The notes under the pieces were generated by a model. The model made no database searches, was not told the origin of the DNA, and saw only the letters and a list, made by a program, of their open reading frames with translations. The translations under genes and the position numbers were made by a program. Shown one piece after another: positions 18,303-28,429 of a DNA stretch of 64,000 bases. The stretch is from Edwardsiella tarda ATCC 15947 = NBRC 105688 (lineage in GTDB: Bacteria > Pseudomonadota > Gammaproteobacteria > Enterobacterales > Enterobacteriaceae): positions 2,232,001-2,296,000 of the forward strand of contig NZ_CP084506.1 of the NCBI RefSeq assembly GCF_003113495.2, in the 5' to 3' direction. Within the stretch, counting starts at the first letter, position 1; each line of letters begins with the position of its first letter.

Positions 18303-19746
18303 AAAATAGGCGATCTCAACCCGCTAACCTCAACGTTACGACAACCAAATGGCGATCTCAATGGACGCCCCTCCCTAGGCATACCATACTTACCTCTAAG
18401 CTATTCGCGACCTACGCGGGGATAGGTCTATACATTTCAAGCTAGCCGTCACCAGATTAAAAAAGTATTGATTAACCCATCCCACAGAGAAAGGGAATCG
18501 CCAATCTCCAGCATTCAGTAACAATATGCAAACCAATCTATTAATAAGTGAGATCCGTCATACTATTTTTTATATCTCCGTTTTCCTTTAAGGGAGAGGC
18601 GGTTATTTTGCCATCAGCGGTAAAGCATTCTCACCTGCGTTCCACTACGAGCATGGGAGGGAAACGCAATAATAAGTATAGTTACGACATCTATTTTTCA
18701 TCGTATAGTATGCGATAAAATTATATTCAATAAGCCAATGCCAACGGTTATCTCTACCGTGGAGGTGATTTCCTCCGTGATGATGGCGAGTCGACCTTTC
18801 CCCTCTCCTGCGCAGGTTAATGATTCTCAATAGAGATAAGGCGCTCGCATACGCTGATACTTATCTTTATCACGGCTTCAAACGGCAACTCACCCTCGCA
18901 TACCGAGTAACAAGCCAAGAATAGAGATCGCAGTCATGCGCGGACTCATAGCTAAAAATATTGATATCCATAATGCTTAATCGTGCTGAATAATGATAAA
19001 AGCACATCAGAGTGACGCCAGTCTCAGCCGAGAAGCGTAGGTGTACCCATACCAGCGCGCTTTTACGCTGCTGACCTCAAAAAATAGGCACTAACACAAC
19101 GCGACGTGTAGATAGCGCTGCGCGTTCAGCCAGCCGGCTGCTGCCGAGATGGTTATGACACCGTAGCGATAACCACGCGGGCATTAACAATTTCACGATA
19201 AAAAACAATCAAGTAAATCGAATCACTCCGTTCGCAAAGGATAAACACCCCGAGGGTAATTCCCCGATGCAACCTGCTAACACAGGGTTAACGGAGCATA
19301 CGGCGACTATCTTGCTGCCACCAAAGCGTCCCAATATCTGTAGACGATAGCGTGATAATATAGAGATCATCGCCAACGGTAATAGCGCGATAAATCGCTC
19401 TATCGATGAAAAAGCTCGACAGAAGCCTCCGCCATAAGTCCCCAATCAGCCTGCGTGGCGATATATTTCCCATTGAGCCGAACTCTCCTACCGGGTACCC
19501 TCGCATCGGCATACGCCTCACTCCCCATCGATTATCGATAGAGATAATCTGTTTATGACCGAATACCTCATACCGTGCCACCAGCACTCAGGGATCGTAA
19601 CCGCCCCCACCATCGGCGAGAGACTCACAACACGCTAAGTGCGTAATAGACCAATAACATGCTATCTGTTTGAGCAAGAGCCCAACACTACGCGTCGCGC
19701 TACTCACTTTTCCCTGAATTAACCTCGTTAGCGGTATGGACCCCTC

Positions 19747-19958
19747 TTAGAACCTATCCCAGTAGATGTGTAGTGTTGCCGCCAGTTTGGACACGGACAG
19801 CACGCCATAAGCGGAGCATACACGCCGTCCCTGAGAATTATTCGCCTCGCTCACCCTTCACGCCGCCCTGAAGAGCATTCGACACGTTGTTAAGTTTTTT
19901 ATGAGTATTACCCAGAGCCAACATGGCAAATAAAATTGCCTAATGGGATAGGCTCTTA
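19747..19958. mobile_element. MITE-like element with 12-bp inverted repeats and TTA duplication
   Basis: The left end GAACCTATCCCA (19750-19761) and the right end, read inverted, GAGCCTATCCCA (19955-19944) differ at one base. Both are flanked by TTA (19747-19749 and 19956-19958), which fits a three-base TNA-type target duplication as made by some IS5-family transposases. The 206-bp interior has no transposase frame. Structure supports a non-autonomous miniature element; the parent IS cannot be named from this window. Confidence 0.65.
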
Positions 19959-20790
19959 ATATCAGATGTATCGCACCATCACATATCGCAACGCGACACG
20001 GCATACCGCGTCAGATTCTCGTCACGCGGGAAAATCCGCCGCCATTTTATGACGAGGCGATAATTTGCGAGCGACATTATCGATAGCATCAGATGCGCCC
20101 AACTCACTTACCCTATATATTTCTATTCTCAGCGCGCCAGAGTGAAACAATTTATATCTCGATGAGCGTCTCAAGGGGAGTACGCTCCGATATTAACAAT
20201 ACCTACACTATTTTTATATCAACCGTCCTCTTTCCTGACTCGCCAAGGAAAAACGGGGGCGATGTTTTATCTCCCAATGTTATCCCTGTCGTCCCCGCCT
20301 TATCTACTGGGGCACGACAATAATCAGCCAAGGCATCCGCCGAAGCATCAGCAGGAGTAGTATTAACACGGATCAGTTCACGCAGGCGGCGGCGTTAAAA
20401 TTAGCCTCCCGGTTCACTTGGTGTGGTAAGGGCGTCGCGTGATAGCTCGCCGTGGATAAATTTATTCTGCGATGACGCCATGTCCAGTGAAAAAGGATCA
20501 CGTCAAGCGTATTGCCACGCCCTTATCTACACGCGCCCCCCTATCTGCATCGTTGTTATCCCACTGCTGTTTCATCTATTTCATCCTCTTCGCCTCCGCA
20601 ACAGGTTACCGACACACGACAGCGAACAGCCCGCCTTCAGGTCAAGCCACACACCACTCAGCCTCGGAGCAGTCCCCACGCCAAACCCTAAAGGTAAACG
20701 TGCGGATCACGTAGCCGTTCTCGCTAGCTAGGCCCAGAACTAGCCCACGGCCGACGGGATGATATGACACCGGTGACGGGTAACTGACAT

Positions 20791-20819
20791 TAGCCAGGAA
20801 GTCATGGTGGCTATTTTTT
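20791..20819 (+). terminator. Orphan intrinsic terminator
   Basis: TAGCCA and TGGCTA pair across a short loop and are followed directly by TTTTTT. No gene is evident just upstream on the plus strand, so it may end a small RNA or be left over from a lost gene. Confidence 0.55.
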
Positions 20820-21271
20820 CATTCATCATCGCCTGCCGATAACCATGACGATGAGGCGGATAATTACATTTAGCGACTATCACTTAATAAGTACAGTGAC
20901 CCAATAACGCCATCTGCAATACTTATTTCCACGATGTAATGCAGTTAACTAAAATAGAATAATAAAAACCTTTTACGCCACGCCTGATTACTTTTACTGC
21001 AATGAAGCGCGCGGATAAATGATAGAACTCACACAAATATAAATGGAAACAAATAAACCAAGTTATATACAAATTGGCGCTGTTTTGTCCGATATTTGTT
21101 ACGCCTGGCGCTAGACGCTCCCCCCTAGATCATGACAAGATACCCCGCGTTCCTATCCCATACCCACAGAATTGTGGCATGTATCGAACCACCAGGCTGC
21201 ACTGGCTCTATTTTAGTCCGTGCTTTTTTTATGACGTGTTTACGCCGCCTTGCTCACATGGTGTACCAATA

Positions 21272-22561
21272 ATGAATAATATAGATAAAATCTATAAGAA
21301 ATTACGCTGGCAAATTATCATCACCACTTTCCTTACCTATACCGTGATGTATATATCCCGTAAAGCATTTGCCGCCGCAGCGCCATTGCTGATGCAGGAT
21401 ATTGGCATGACCGCAGTACAGTTCGGTACTGCTTCATCTATTTATTATATTCTGTATGGCATCTCAAAATTCAGCTCTGGTTTATTAGCTGACCGGATTA
21501 ACCCTCGGTTATTCTTAGCGCCCGTGTTGTTAGTCGTTGCGGTGATTAACGTAGGCATCGGGATGTCCAATAATGTCACCGTGCTGCTCTCACTCTACTG
21601 CTTAACCGCCGTAGCGCAAGGTTGTGGCTTCCCGCCCATCGCTAAGGCAATCAGCCAATGGTACTCCAAGTCCGAACGTGGCGGCTGGTATTCACTCTGG
21701 AATACCTCCCATAACGTCGGTGGCGCCTTGGCTCCGCTGATCGCCTCTGGGGTTATCGAGTACACCGGTAACTGGCGCTATGCCTTCTATGTACCGGCCG
21801 CGATCACGGCCGTACAGGCGATCATTTCGGCTATCTTTATGCGTGCGAAGCCGGAAAAATATGGTCTGCCTAATGTTGGCGAATGGAAGAAAGACAGCAA
21901 ACAGCTGGCGATCAATAAACGTTCGGAAAGCGGTTTGAGCATGTGGCAGATGTTCACCCGCTATATCGTCAATAACCCCATCATCTGGCTGGCGATCGGT
22001 GGCGACCTCTGTATTTATGTCATCCGCACCGTCACTAATGACTGGGTCAGCGTCTATTTTGTTAAGGAACTGGGCTGGGATCTGGTCAAATCAAACTCGC
22101 TGGTGGCCTGGTTTGAGGTCGGCGGCATTCTCGGCGGCTTAACCTCGGGCATTATCTCCGACAAATTCTTTAACGCCGACCGTTGGAAGACGATCCTCAT
22201 CTACAGCTTCGTCTTAATCGGCGGCATGATCGGCGTCGCCCTGACCATCCATGTGCATTATTACTTGGTCGCGATCTGTTTCTTCATCATCGGCGCCGGT
22301 ATCTACGCTCCGCAGATGCTGTTTGCCCTGGGGATCATCGAAGCCTCACACGCCGACGGTGCCGGGGCCGCAACTGGCCTGAAGGGAGGGGTAACCTATA
22401 TCGGTGCCGCGATGGCCGGTGCGCCTATCGCCCTGATCGAAAAAGCCTACTCTTGGAACGGTGTCTTTATGCTAATGGGTGCCATCGCTATTCTGCTCGT
22501 CGTGCTAACCATCGGCATCATCGGTATGGACAAGCACTATAACCGCAGCAACGCGAAGTAA
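21272..22561 (+). CDS. OPA-family MFS transporter (UhpC/UhpT/PgtP-like)
   Basis: The 429-residue protein has 12 predicted TM helices and the features of organophosphate:phosphate antiporters: TYTVMYISRKAF in TM1, YGISKFSSGLLADR after TM2, and ERGGWYSLWNTSHNVGGALAP in the TM4-5 region. It is closest in motif to UhpC, a hexose-phosphate sensor, and to UhpT/GlpT-like carriers. No UhpAB-type two-component genes are adjacent, so a transport role for a sugar phosphate or phosphoglycerate is more likely than sensing. The ATG at 21272 gives a normal family N-terminus; the frame is open back to 21074 without protein-like sequence. The substrate is unknown. Confidence 0.88.
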   Translation: MNNIDKIYKKLRWQIIITTFLTYTVMYISRKAFAAAAPLLMQDIGMTAVQFGTASSIYYILYGISKFSSGLLADRINPRLFLAPVLLVVAVINVGIGMSNNVTVLLSLYCLTAVAQGCGFPPIAKAISQWYSKSERGGWYSLWNTSHNVGGALAPLIASGVIEYTGNWRYAFYVPAAITAVQAIISAIFMRAKPEKYGLPNVGEWKKDSKQLAINKRSESGLSMWQMFTRYIVNNPIIWLAIGGDLCIYVIRTVTNDWVSVYFVKELGWDLVKSNSLVAWFEVGGILGGLTSGIISDKFFNADRWKTILIYSFVLIGGMIGVALTIHVHYYLVAICFFIIGAGIYAPQMLFALGIIEASHADGAGAATGLKGGVTYIGAAMAGAPIALIEKAYSWNGVFMLMGAIAILLVVLTIGIIGMDKHYNRSNAK

Positions 22562-22570
22562 TCTCCCCTC

Positions 22571-22595
22571 ACCAGCCAGGGCTCCCCTGGCTGGT
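22571..22595 (+). terminator. Hairpin after the OPA transporter gene
   Basis: ACCAGCCAGGG and CCCTGGCTGGT pair perfectly around CTC, nine bases after the stop codon. There is no T tract, so it may act as a 3' stabiliser or a weak terminator. Confidence 0.5.
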
Positions 22596-22715
22596 CACGC
22601 TCCGCTTACCACATCCCTAGCGATGAAAGCGGAGTTTCCTCCTCTCTCCGCCGATCGATGACCCAACGCAAGCCTGCGCGATAATAATTTGCTATAAGTA
22701 ACACTATGTCCGTTT

Positions 22716-23372
22716 ATGAGTCTGTCGTTTATGGAACCGTTACATGCCATCGTGCTCACCGTCAGCCTCTTTGTCCTCACCTTCTTCAATCCTGGCGCCA
22801 ACCTCTTTGTCGTCGTGCAGACCAGCCTCGCCTCCGGGCGGCGTGCCGGTATGATGACCGGGCTCGGGGTCACACTCGGCGATGCCTTTTACTCAGGGTT
22901 AGGGTTGTTTGGCCTGGCGACACTGATCAGCCAGTGCGAGACACTGTTCGCGCTGATTAAGATCGGCGGGGGGGTCTATCTACTCTGGTTCGCTTGGAGC
23001 AATGTACGCTCTCAAGCCAGGCTACCGCTGCTCACCCTGCAGCCCACACGCACGGAACCCTGGGGGAGATTCTTCCGTCGAGGACTCTTGACCGACCTGT
23101 CGAACCCACAGACTGTCTTATTCTTTATCAGTATCTTCTCGGTGACGCTCAGTACCGATACCCCGCTTTGGGCGCGACTCGCCGCCTGGGGCGGAATCGT
23201 CATCTCCTCCCTCCTCTGGCGCTTATTCCTCAGCCAGGCGTTCTCCTTACCGGCGGTACGGCGCACCTATGGGCGAATACAGCATGTTGCCAGTCGCCTC
23301 ATCGGTGCCATCATCGGACTCTTTGCACTCAGATTGATCTATGAAGGGGTCACCAGCATGACGCAGCGCTAA
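22716..23372 (+). CDS. LysE/RhtC-family amino-acid exporter
   Basis: A 218-residue inner-membrane protein with about six hydrophobic segments and the LysE/Rht family marks: FFNPGANLFVVVQTSLASGRRAG near the N-terminus, a GxxxGD motif (GVTLGDAFYSG), IKIGGGVYLLWFAW and GLLTDLSNPQTVLFFISIF. These proteins export threonine, homoserine, lysine or related amino acids. An alternative start is M6 (22731). The substrate is not deducible. It is a single gene between the OPA transporter and tRNA-Ser. Confidence 0.87.
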   Translation: MSLSFMEPLHAIVLTVSLFVLTFFNPGANLFVVVQTSLASGRRAGMMTGLGVTLGDAFYSGLGLFGLATLISQCETLFALIKIGGGVYLLWFAWSNVRSQARLPLLTLQPTRTEPWGRFFRRGLLTDLSNPQTVLFFISIFSVTLSTDTPLWARLAAWGGIVISSLLWRLFLSQAFSLPAVRRTYGRIQHVASRLIGAIIGLFALRLIYEGVTSMTQR

Positions 23373-23492
23373 CGCCTGTGGAGGGCGACAAACAAAGAGA
23401 TCGGGGGAAATAACTGCGCACAACCGATGTAGAAGAGACATCAAGCTCGCCGGCGATCTCACCAGAGCCGTAGCGGGAAAAGCGATGCAACG

Positions 23493-23526
23493 AAAAAGGC
23501 CCCGCTAGTTACCTAGCGGGGCCTTA
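23493..23526 (-). terminator. Intrinsic terminator of tRNA-Ser
   Basis: On the minus strand AAGGCCCCGCTAG and CTAGCGGGGCCTT form a long stem with a short loop, followed by TTTCG. It lies six bases after the tRNA CCA end. Confidence 0.9.
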
Positions 23527-23531
23527 GAATT

Positions 23532-23619
23532 TGGCGGAGGAGTAGAGATTCGAACTCTAGGAGCTGTTACACTCGACGGTTTTCAAGACCGCTGCCTTAA
23601 ACCACTCAGCCACTCCTCC
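23532..23619 (-). tRNA. serT: tRNA-Ser (TGA)
   Basis: On the minus strand an 88-base class II cloverleaf starts GGAGGAGTGGCTGAG and ends CTCCTCC-G-CCA, with a long variable arm. The anticodon loop CTTGAAA gives anticodon TGA. The neighbour yccA on the divergent side matches the serT-yccA order of E. coli. Confidence 0.97.
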
Positions 23620-23936
23620 GTTGATGGGGAAGACTATAGCCAGCCGGAGATGCCTTGTAAAGTCTGCCGCGGTGCGAGTGCTGGCAAAATCGACAACCGC
23701 GTTATCGTTCGATCTCTTTTTGTGCAATCGCGCCAAAAAACAACCGGATACACCGTACAGCCGGCACGAAAATGCGTAAAGATGGGTAAAACGTCTTCTC
23801 GCTTTCCTCCCCTCTCCTTATATTTTATGTTGGGTTATGGGATGACAAGACGCGTGACCGGCAAGGATGGTTGCCATCACCAACGACGCTGGGTTATCCC
23901 TTTCCCCTATCGATAACACAACAAGAGAGTCTCCGT

Positions 23937-24599
23937 ATGGATCGTATTGTCGTTTCTTCTACCTCTGCGCGCAGTTCGTTACTGAGTACCCATAAGGTCC
24001 TGCGTAATACCTATTTCCTCTTAGCGCTGACGTTGGCCTTCTCTGCCCTCACCGCTACCGCAAGCACCGTGCTGATGCTACCGGCCCCCGGCCTGTTACT
24101 GATGCTGGTCGGCTTCTATGGTCTGATGTTTCTGACCTATCGCCTGGCCGATCGCCCGGCGGGGATCCTGGCCGTCTTCGCCTTAACCGGTTTTATGGGC
24201 TATACCCTAGGGCCGATTCTCAGCTCCTTCATCGCCAGTGGCGCCGGTGATCTGATCATGCTGGCGCTGGGCGGCACCGCGCTGGTCTTCTTCTGCTGCT
24301 CGGCCTATGTGCTGACCACACGTAAAGACATGTCATTCCTTTCCGGGATGATGATGGCTGGCTTCGTGGTGCTGCTGCTGGCGGTCGTCGCCAATCTGTT
24401 CCTGCAACTGCCCGCGCTGTCACTGGCCATCAGCGCCCTGTTTATCCTGTTCTCTACCGGTGCCATCCTGTGGGAGACCAGCAATATCATTCACGGCGGT
24501 GAGACCAACTACATCCGCGCTACCGTCGGCCTGTATGTCTCGCTGTATAACCTGTTCATCAGCTTACTCAGCCTGCTGGGCTTCGCGCGTAGCAACTGA
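23937..24599 (+). CDS. yccA: BAX inhibitor-1 family membrane protein YccA
   Basis: The 220-residue product has seven predicted TM helices and the UPF0005/BI-1 layout, from the soluble [19 protein letters not shown] start to the [15 protein letters not shown] end. In E. coli YccA interacts with and is cut by FtsH and modulates proteolysis of SecY. The ATG at 23937 has GAGAG upstream; the frame is open back to 23871 but the extra residues are not protein-like. It is transcribed away from serT. Confidence 0.95.
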   Translation: MDRIVVSSTSARSSLLSTHKVLRNTYFLLALTLAFSALTATASTVLMLPAPGLLLMLVGFYGLMFLTYRLADRPAGILAVFALTGFMGYTLGPILSSFIASGAGDLIMLALGGTALVFFCCSAYVLTTRKDMSFLSGMMMAGFVVLLLAVVANLFLQLPALSLAISALFILFSTGAILWETSNIIHGGETNYIRATVGLYVSLYNLFISLLSLLGFARSN

Positions 24600-24624
24600 T
24601 CGCGCCTCGAGAGATAGCCTATCC

Positions 24625-24655
24625 AGCCCCGCCTAAGCGGGGCTTTTGTTTTTCC
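24625..24655 (+). terminator. Intrinsic terminator of yccA
   Basis: AGCCCCGC and GCGGGGCT pair around CTAA and are followed by TTTGTTTTT. Confidence 0.9.
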
Positions 24656-24721
24656 CTATTTGGCGCAGACCGACAGCTGAGATACACTGAGGCGCTGTTT
24701 GCCTGTTAGGATTATTTTGTC

Positions 24722-25051
24722 ATGTTAGAGTTTGACGGCCGTAGCATCGAGACCGACGCCCAGGGATATTTGCTCAATAGTCAGGAGTGGAGTGAGGCGC
24801 TAGCCGAGCTGCTGGCTCAGCAGGAGGGGATCACCCTAAGCGAAGCCCACTGGGAGGTGGTTCGCTTCGTCCGTGAGTTTTACCAAACGTTTAACACCTC
24901 ACCGGCCATCCGCATGCTGGTGAAGGCGATGACGCAGAAGTATGGCGAGGAGAAAGGCAACAGCCGCTACCTGTATCGCCTCTTCCCCAAGGGGCCCGCC
25001 AAGCAAGCGACCAAAATTGCTGGCTTACCCAAACCGGTAAAATGTATCTGA
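24722..25051 (+). CDS. tusE: TusE, sulphur carrier for tRNA 2-thiouridine synthesis
   Basis: The 109-residue DsrC-family protein takes sulphur from TusBCD and hands it to MnmA for thiolation of the wobble uridine in Lys, Glu and Gln tRNAs. The conserved cysteine is the second to last residue (C108 in PVKCI). Family segments [24 protein letters not shown] and [12 protein letters not shown] are present. Length matches E. coli TusE (109). It is convergent with acyP. Confidence 0.96.
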   Translation: MLEFDGRSIETDAQGYLLNSQEWSEALAELLAQQEGITLSEAHWEVVRFVREFYQTFNTSPAIRMLVKAMTQKYGEEKGNSRYLYRLFPKGPAKQATKIAGLPKPVKCI

Positions 25052-25088
25052 TCGTCGGCCACACCGCGCAGACGATCGGGCTCTCCGC

Positions 25089-25367
25089 TCAATAACGGAT
25101 GGTAAACGCCGAGAAATGTTGCCGCGGACGGGGTTCCGTCACGACATGTTCGATCCGCGCATGACGCGGTCCCCCGTCCACCAGCCACTGTAACAGGCGC
25201 GCCACGGCACTCTCCTCCCCCTCGGCTAACACCTCGACCCGACCATCGTCCAGATTGAGGGCATATCCGGTTACCCCTAACGCCACCGCCTGGCGCTGGG
25301 TCGCATAACGGAAACCCACGCCTTGCACACAGCCGCTGATGTAGGCTGCCACACATTGTGTCGCCAT
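25089..25367 (-). CDS. acyP: Acylphosphatase
   Basis: The 92-residue enzyme hydrolyses acyl phosphates. The active-site loop GCVQGVGFRYATQRQA includes the catalytic arginine (R20), and the family asparagine is in YALNLDDGRVEV (about residue 38). Length and position next to tusE and rlmI match E. coli yccX. It is transcribed divergently from rlmI. Confidence 0.95.
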   Translation of the reverse strand: MATQCVAAYISGCVQGVGFRYATQRQAVALGVTGYALNLDDGRVEVLAEGEESAVARLLQWLVDGGPRHARIEHVVTEPRPRQHFSAFTIRY

Positions 25368-25555
25368 CGTCGCTCCTCCCCTCGTATCCTTCTTCTCGGC
25401 GAGACCACCGCTACGATAACAGCCTCACCGCTGCTAACAGCCTAGTCTATCATAGGCCCCCTGTCCGCCTCGGCGCCGCCAGAGGTAGTGACGGCGCCGA
25501 CATTCGGCTATGATAGCCGCCCGCCGCTTCCATAACTGTATATTGAAGGTGAATT

Positions 25556-26746
25556 TTGGCCCGTTTAATCCTCGCTAAAGGACGCGAAAAGTCCTTACTC
25601 CGCCGCCATCCCTGGGTTTTCTCTGGCGCGGTGGCTCGCATCGAAGGGAATGCCGCCAGCGGTGAGACGCTGGATATCTGCGATCACCAAGGGAAATGGC
25701 TGGCTCACGCCGCCTACTCGCCCCAATCGCAGATCCGGGCGAGAGTCTGGAGCTTCAACCGCGACGAACGTATCGATCAAGCCTTCTTCGAACGCCGTCT
25801 ACAGCAGGCCCAACGCTGGCGCGACTGGCTGGCAGAGCGTGACGATCTGACGGGCTATCGCCTGATCGCCGGTGAGTCAGACGGCATGCCGGGGATCACC
25901 ATCGACCGCTTCCAGAATACCCTGGTGCTACAACTGCTCTCTGCCGGTGCCGAATACCAACGCGCTACCCTATTGGCCGCACTGCACACCTGTTATCCTC
26001 AGTGCGCCATCTATGACCGTTCTGACGTGGCCGTGCGCAAGAAAGAGGGCCTGCCGCTGACCCAGGGGCCGATCAGCGGTGAGCTGCCGCCCGACCTGCT
26101 GCCCATCCGCGAACACGGTATGCAAATCCTGGTCGATATTAAGGGGGGGCATAAGACGGGCTTCTACCTCGACCAGCGCGACAGCCGGTTGGCGGCGCGT
26201 CGCTTCGCCCGTGACGCTCACGTCCTCAACTGCTTCTCTTACACCGGCGCCTTCGCCATCTCGGCACTGATGGGCGGTTGCGCCCAGGTAACCAGCGTGG
26301 ATACCTCACAAGCGGCGCTCGATATCGCCCGTCAGAATGTCGAGCTGAACGGCCTGGATCTCGCGCGCGCCGAATTCCTACGCGATGACGTATTCCAGTT
26401 GCTACGCCGCTATCGCGATGAAGGAAAAACCTTCGACCTGATCGTGATGGATCCGCCAAAGTTCGTCGAGAATAAGAGCCAACTGGCGGGTGCCTGCCGC
26501 GGCTATAAAGATATCAACATGCTGGCCCTGCAACTGCTGCGCCCCGGTGGCGTGTTGTTGACCTTCTCCTGCTCAGGACTGATGCCCACCGATCTGTTCC
26601 AGAAAATTTTGGCCGATGCCGCCGTCGATGCCGGACGTGATATACAATTTATAGAGCAGTATCGTCAGGCCGCCGATCACCCGGTGATCGCCAGCTATCC
26701 AGAGGGGCTCTACCTGAAAGGCTTTGCCTGCCGCGTCATGGATTAA
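25556..26746 (+). CDS. rlmI: RlmI, 23S rRNA m5C1962 methyltransferase
   Basis: This 396-residue SAM-dependent enzyme makes 5-methylcytosine at position 1962 of 23S rRNA. An N-terminal PUA domain ([17 protein letters not shown]) precedes a middle domain and the C-terminal Rossmann methyltransferase with [23 protein letters not shown] and the catalytic FSCSGLM cysteine. The start codon is TTG at 25556, set by AAGGTG seven bases upstream and by the family N-terminus; no in-frame ATG lies nearby. Confidence 0.96.
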   Translation: MARLILAKGREKSLLRRHPWVFSGAVARIEGNAASGETLDICDHQGKWLAHAAYSPQSQIRARVWSFNRDERIDQAFFERRLQQAQRWRDWLAERDDLTGYRLIAGESDGMPGITIDRFQNTLVLQLLSAGAEYQRATLLAALHTCYPQCAIYDRSDVAVRKKEGLPLTQGPISGELPPDLLPIREHGMQILVDIKGGHKTGFYLDQRDSRLAARRFARDAHVLNCFSYTGAFAISALMGGCAQVTSVDTSQAALDIARQNVELNGLDLARAEFLRDDVFQLLRRYRDEGKTFDLIVMDPPKFVENKSQLAGACRGYKDINMLALQLLRPGGVLLTFSCSGLMPTDLFQKILADAAVDAGRDIQFIEQYRQAADHPVIASYPEGLYLKGFACRVMD

Positions 26747-26855
26747 GTCGTGCGATGCGCCTCGGCAAGGGGCGCAAGTCGATGACGCCATGCTTGAAAC
26801 AGAGATTTCCACCCACATATTTGTTGGTAGAAGTTGCGGTTTCTAAGGAGGTCAT

Positions 26856-27176
26856 ATGATTACCAGTAAATTCGGCATTGGGCAGCAGGTACGCCACAAA
26901 CTGTTAGGCTCGCTGGGTGTGGTGATAGACATTGACCCCGAGTATGCCTTAGTCGACACCCCGGAGGCCGATGATTTGGGCGCCAACGAGATGTTACGCC
27001 ACGCGCCGTGGTATCACGTGGTGATGGAAGATGACGAAGGGCGTCCGGTACATACCTATCTGGCGGAGGCGCAGTTGGATGGTGAAAGTAACGATTCACA
27101 TCCTGAACAACCTTCGATGGACGATCTGGCCGAGTCTATCCGTGCCCAACTGCAGGCACCGCGCCTGAGAAACTGA
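26856..27176 (+). CDS. hspQ: HspQ, heat-shock protein and Lon specificity factor
   Basis: The 106-residue protein belongs to the YccV/HspQ family, known to bind hemimethylated DNA and to be a specificity enhancer of Lon. The N-terminal core [25 protein letters not shown] and [12 protein letters not shown] are characteristic. The C-terminal tail is acidic and likely flexible. TAAGGAGG gives an excellent ribosome-binding site. Confidence 0.95.
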   Translation: MITSKFGIGQQVRHKLLGSLGVVIDIDPEYALVDTPEADDLGANEMLRHAPWYHVVMEDDEGRPVHTYLAEAQLDGESNDSHPEQPSMDDLAESIRAQLQAPRLRN

Positions 27177-27178
27177 AC

Positions 27179-27209
27179 CGACGCCCCCGCACAGGCGGGG
27201 GTCTTTTTT
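27179..27209 (+). terminator. Intrinsic terminator of hspQ
   Basis: GACGCCCCCGC and GCGGGGGTC pair around ACAG and are followed by TTTTTT. It lies between convergent hspQ and yccU. Confidence 0.9.
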
Positions 27210-27212
27210 ACC

Positions 27213-27635
27213 TCACGCCTCGTCACGCTCCAGACCCAGACGGGGGATCTCGATCTTCGGACAACGATCCATCACGACCTGTAACCCGGCCGCCTGCGCC
27301 AAAGCGCTCGCTTCGGGATTGATTACCCCCAGCTGTAACCATAGGACCGAGGCCCCGACGGCGATCGCCTGTTGTGCGATGCCATAAGCCGCGTCGGCGT
27401 TACGAAAAACATCGACCATATCGATCGGCTGCGTCACCTCTTCCAGGGTCGCATAGACCCTTTGCCCCAACAGCGTCTGACCCGCTAATTTCGGGCTGAT
27501 CGGCGTGACTCGATACCCTTGCGCCAGCAAGTAGGCCATCACCCGATAACTAGCCCGCTCCGGCTTATCACTGGCCCCCACCAGGGCGATATGCCGCACT
27601 CGACGTAAAATCTGCGTTAGCGCTTCATCTTCCAT
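27213..27635 (-). CDS. yccU: CoA-binding protein YccU
   Basis: A 140-residue Rossmann-fold CoA-binding domain protein: IALVGASDKPERASYRVM is the nucleotide loop, and VLWLQLGVINPEA and VMDRCPKIEIPRL are family marks. Such proteins resemble the CoA-binding domain of succinyl-CoA synthetase, but their role is not known. AGGAG lies nine bases before the ATG. It is convergent with hspQ as in E. coli. Confidence 0.93.
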   Translation of the reverse strand: MEDEALTQILRRVRHIALVGASDKPERASYRVMAYLLAQGYRVTPISPKLAGQTLLGQRVYATLEEVTQPIDMVDVFRNADAAYGIAQQAIAVGASVLWLQLGVINPEASALAQAAGLQVVMDRCPKIEIPRLGLERDEA

Positions 27636-27827
27636 TTCAAACTCCTAAGCAAAAAGGCTCTTCCTCAGCATAGAACTCGGCCGGCGGATGACAAAGGTTT
27701 TTTGACGCGGTGCCGCTACCACCCGTATAATGTAAAAATATGTTACAAAGAAGGCGCCCTGCGCATTTTGCTTTCCGTCTCGCCGCGATAGCCACACGCG
27801 CTTCGTCCGAGCAAGTTTGAGGATCCC

Positions 27828-28319
27828 ATGCGACAACGTGTTTTACTGGCATTGATTGGCGGTGCGCTGCTGTTTTGCTCCCCCCTGTCAGCGACCACGC
27901 TGAAGTTTGGCAGCGATGTTGAATTGCTGGCGCTCGACGGCCAACCACTACCGACGGCGCTGTTCAAGAGCGCTAACAGCCTGGAGCTAGATAGCGGCAC
28001 TCACCAGGTCTTATTCCGCGTCGCCAAACCCTTTATACCAAACGGGCAAGCGCACTATTCCGCGCCCCTGCTGGCGCTGTTCGATACCCGCGACGCCACC
28101 TCGGTCACCATCAAGCTCCCCCGCCTGGGCAATGATCACGACATCCAACAGTTAGAGCAGACGCAGAGCTTCGAGTTACTCAACCATCGCGGCATTCCGC
28201 TCGAGTTTCGGGCCGATGTCCTCGAATCCGGCGCGGCCGACGCGGAAGGGTATCGCCAATTACTGCGGCGCTATAATCACAGTAACGCCAACGCCGCGTT
28301 GCCCACGCTGGCGCCCTAA
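27828..28319 (+). CDS. yccT: YccT/CsgI-like (DUF2057) periplasmic protein, short form
   Basis: The signal peptide MRQRVLLALIGGALLFCSPLSA is followed by a mature domain starting TTLKFGSDVELLALDGQPL, typical of DUF2057. E. coli YccT/CsgI inhibits curli subunit polymerisation. At 163 residues this copy is clearly shorter than the roughly 220 of E. coli and ends after a YRQLLRRYN helix, so the C-terminal part is reduced. GAGG lies before the ATG. Gene order yccU-yccT-mgsA agrees with E. coli. Confidence 0.88.
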   Translation: MRQRVLLALIGGALLFCSPLSATTLKFGSDVELLALDGQPLPTALFKSANSLELDSGTHQVLFRVAKPFIPNGQAHYSAPLLALFDTRDATSVTIKLPRLGNDHDIQQLEQTQSFELLNHRGIPLEFRADVLESGAADAEGYRQLLRRYNHSNANAALPTLAP

Positions 28320-28429
28320 TACCCGGGTGTCACCATTTTCTTGCGCCGTATCGCGACACTCGGCACCCGACCCTGCTATGGTGTAGCGCTCCCTTGTTTT
28401 GACACTCTTTTTTAATGAAGGCCAATAGC

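Larger units (their letters stand above)
18303..21271. other. 2.97-kb stretch with no convincing gene
   Basis: All ORFs here are short (102 codons or fewer), lack good ribosome-binding sites and have odd composition. Base composition is patchy, with AT-rich islands at 18480-18730 and 20880-21070. The only structured items I can support are the MITE-like element at 19750-19955 and a terminator at 20791-20819. The stretch looks like an eroded or regulatory interval. Confidence 0.55.

Noticed and set aside
20093..20731. Several ORFs of 76-102 codons in the gene-poor region
   Set aside because: Serine- and proline-rich random-looking products without translation signals; overlapping frames of similar quality.
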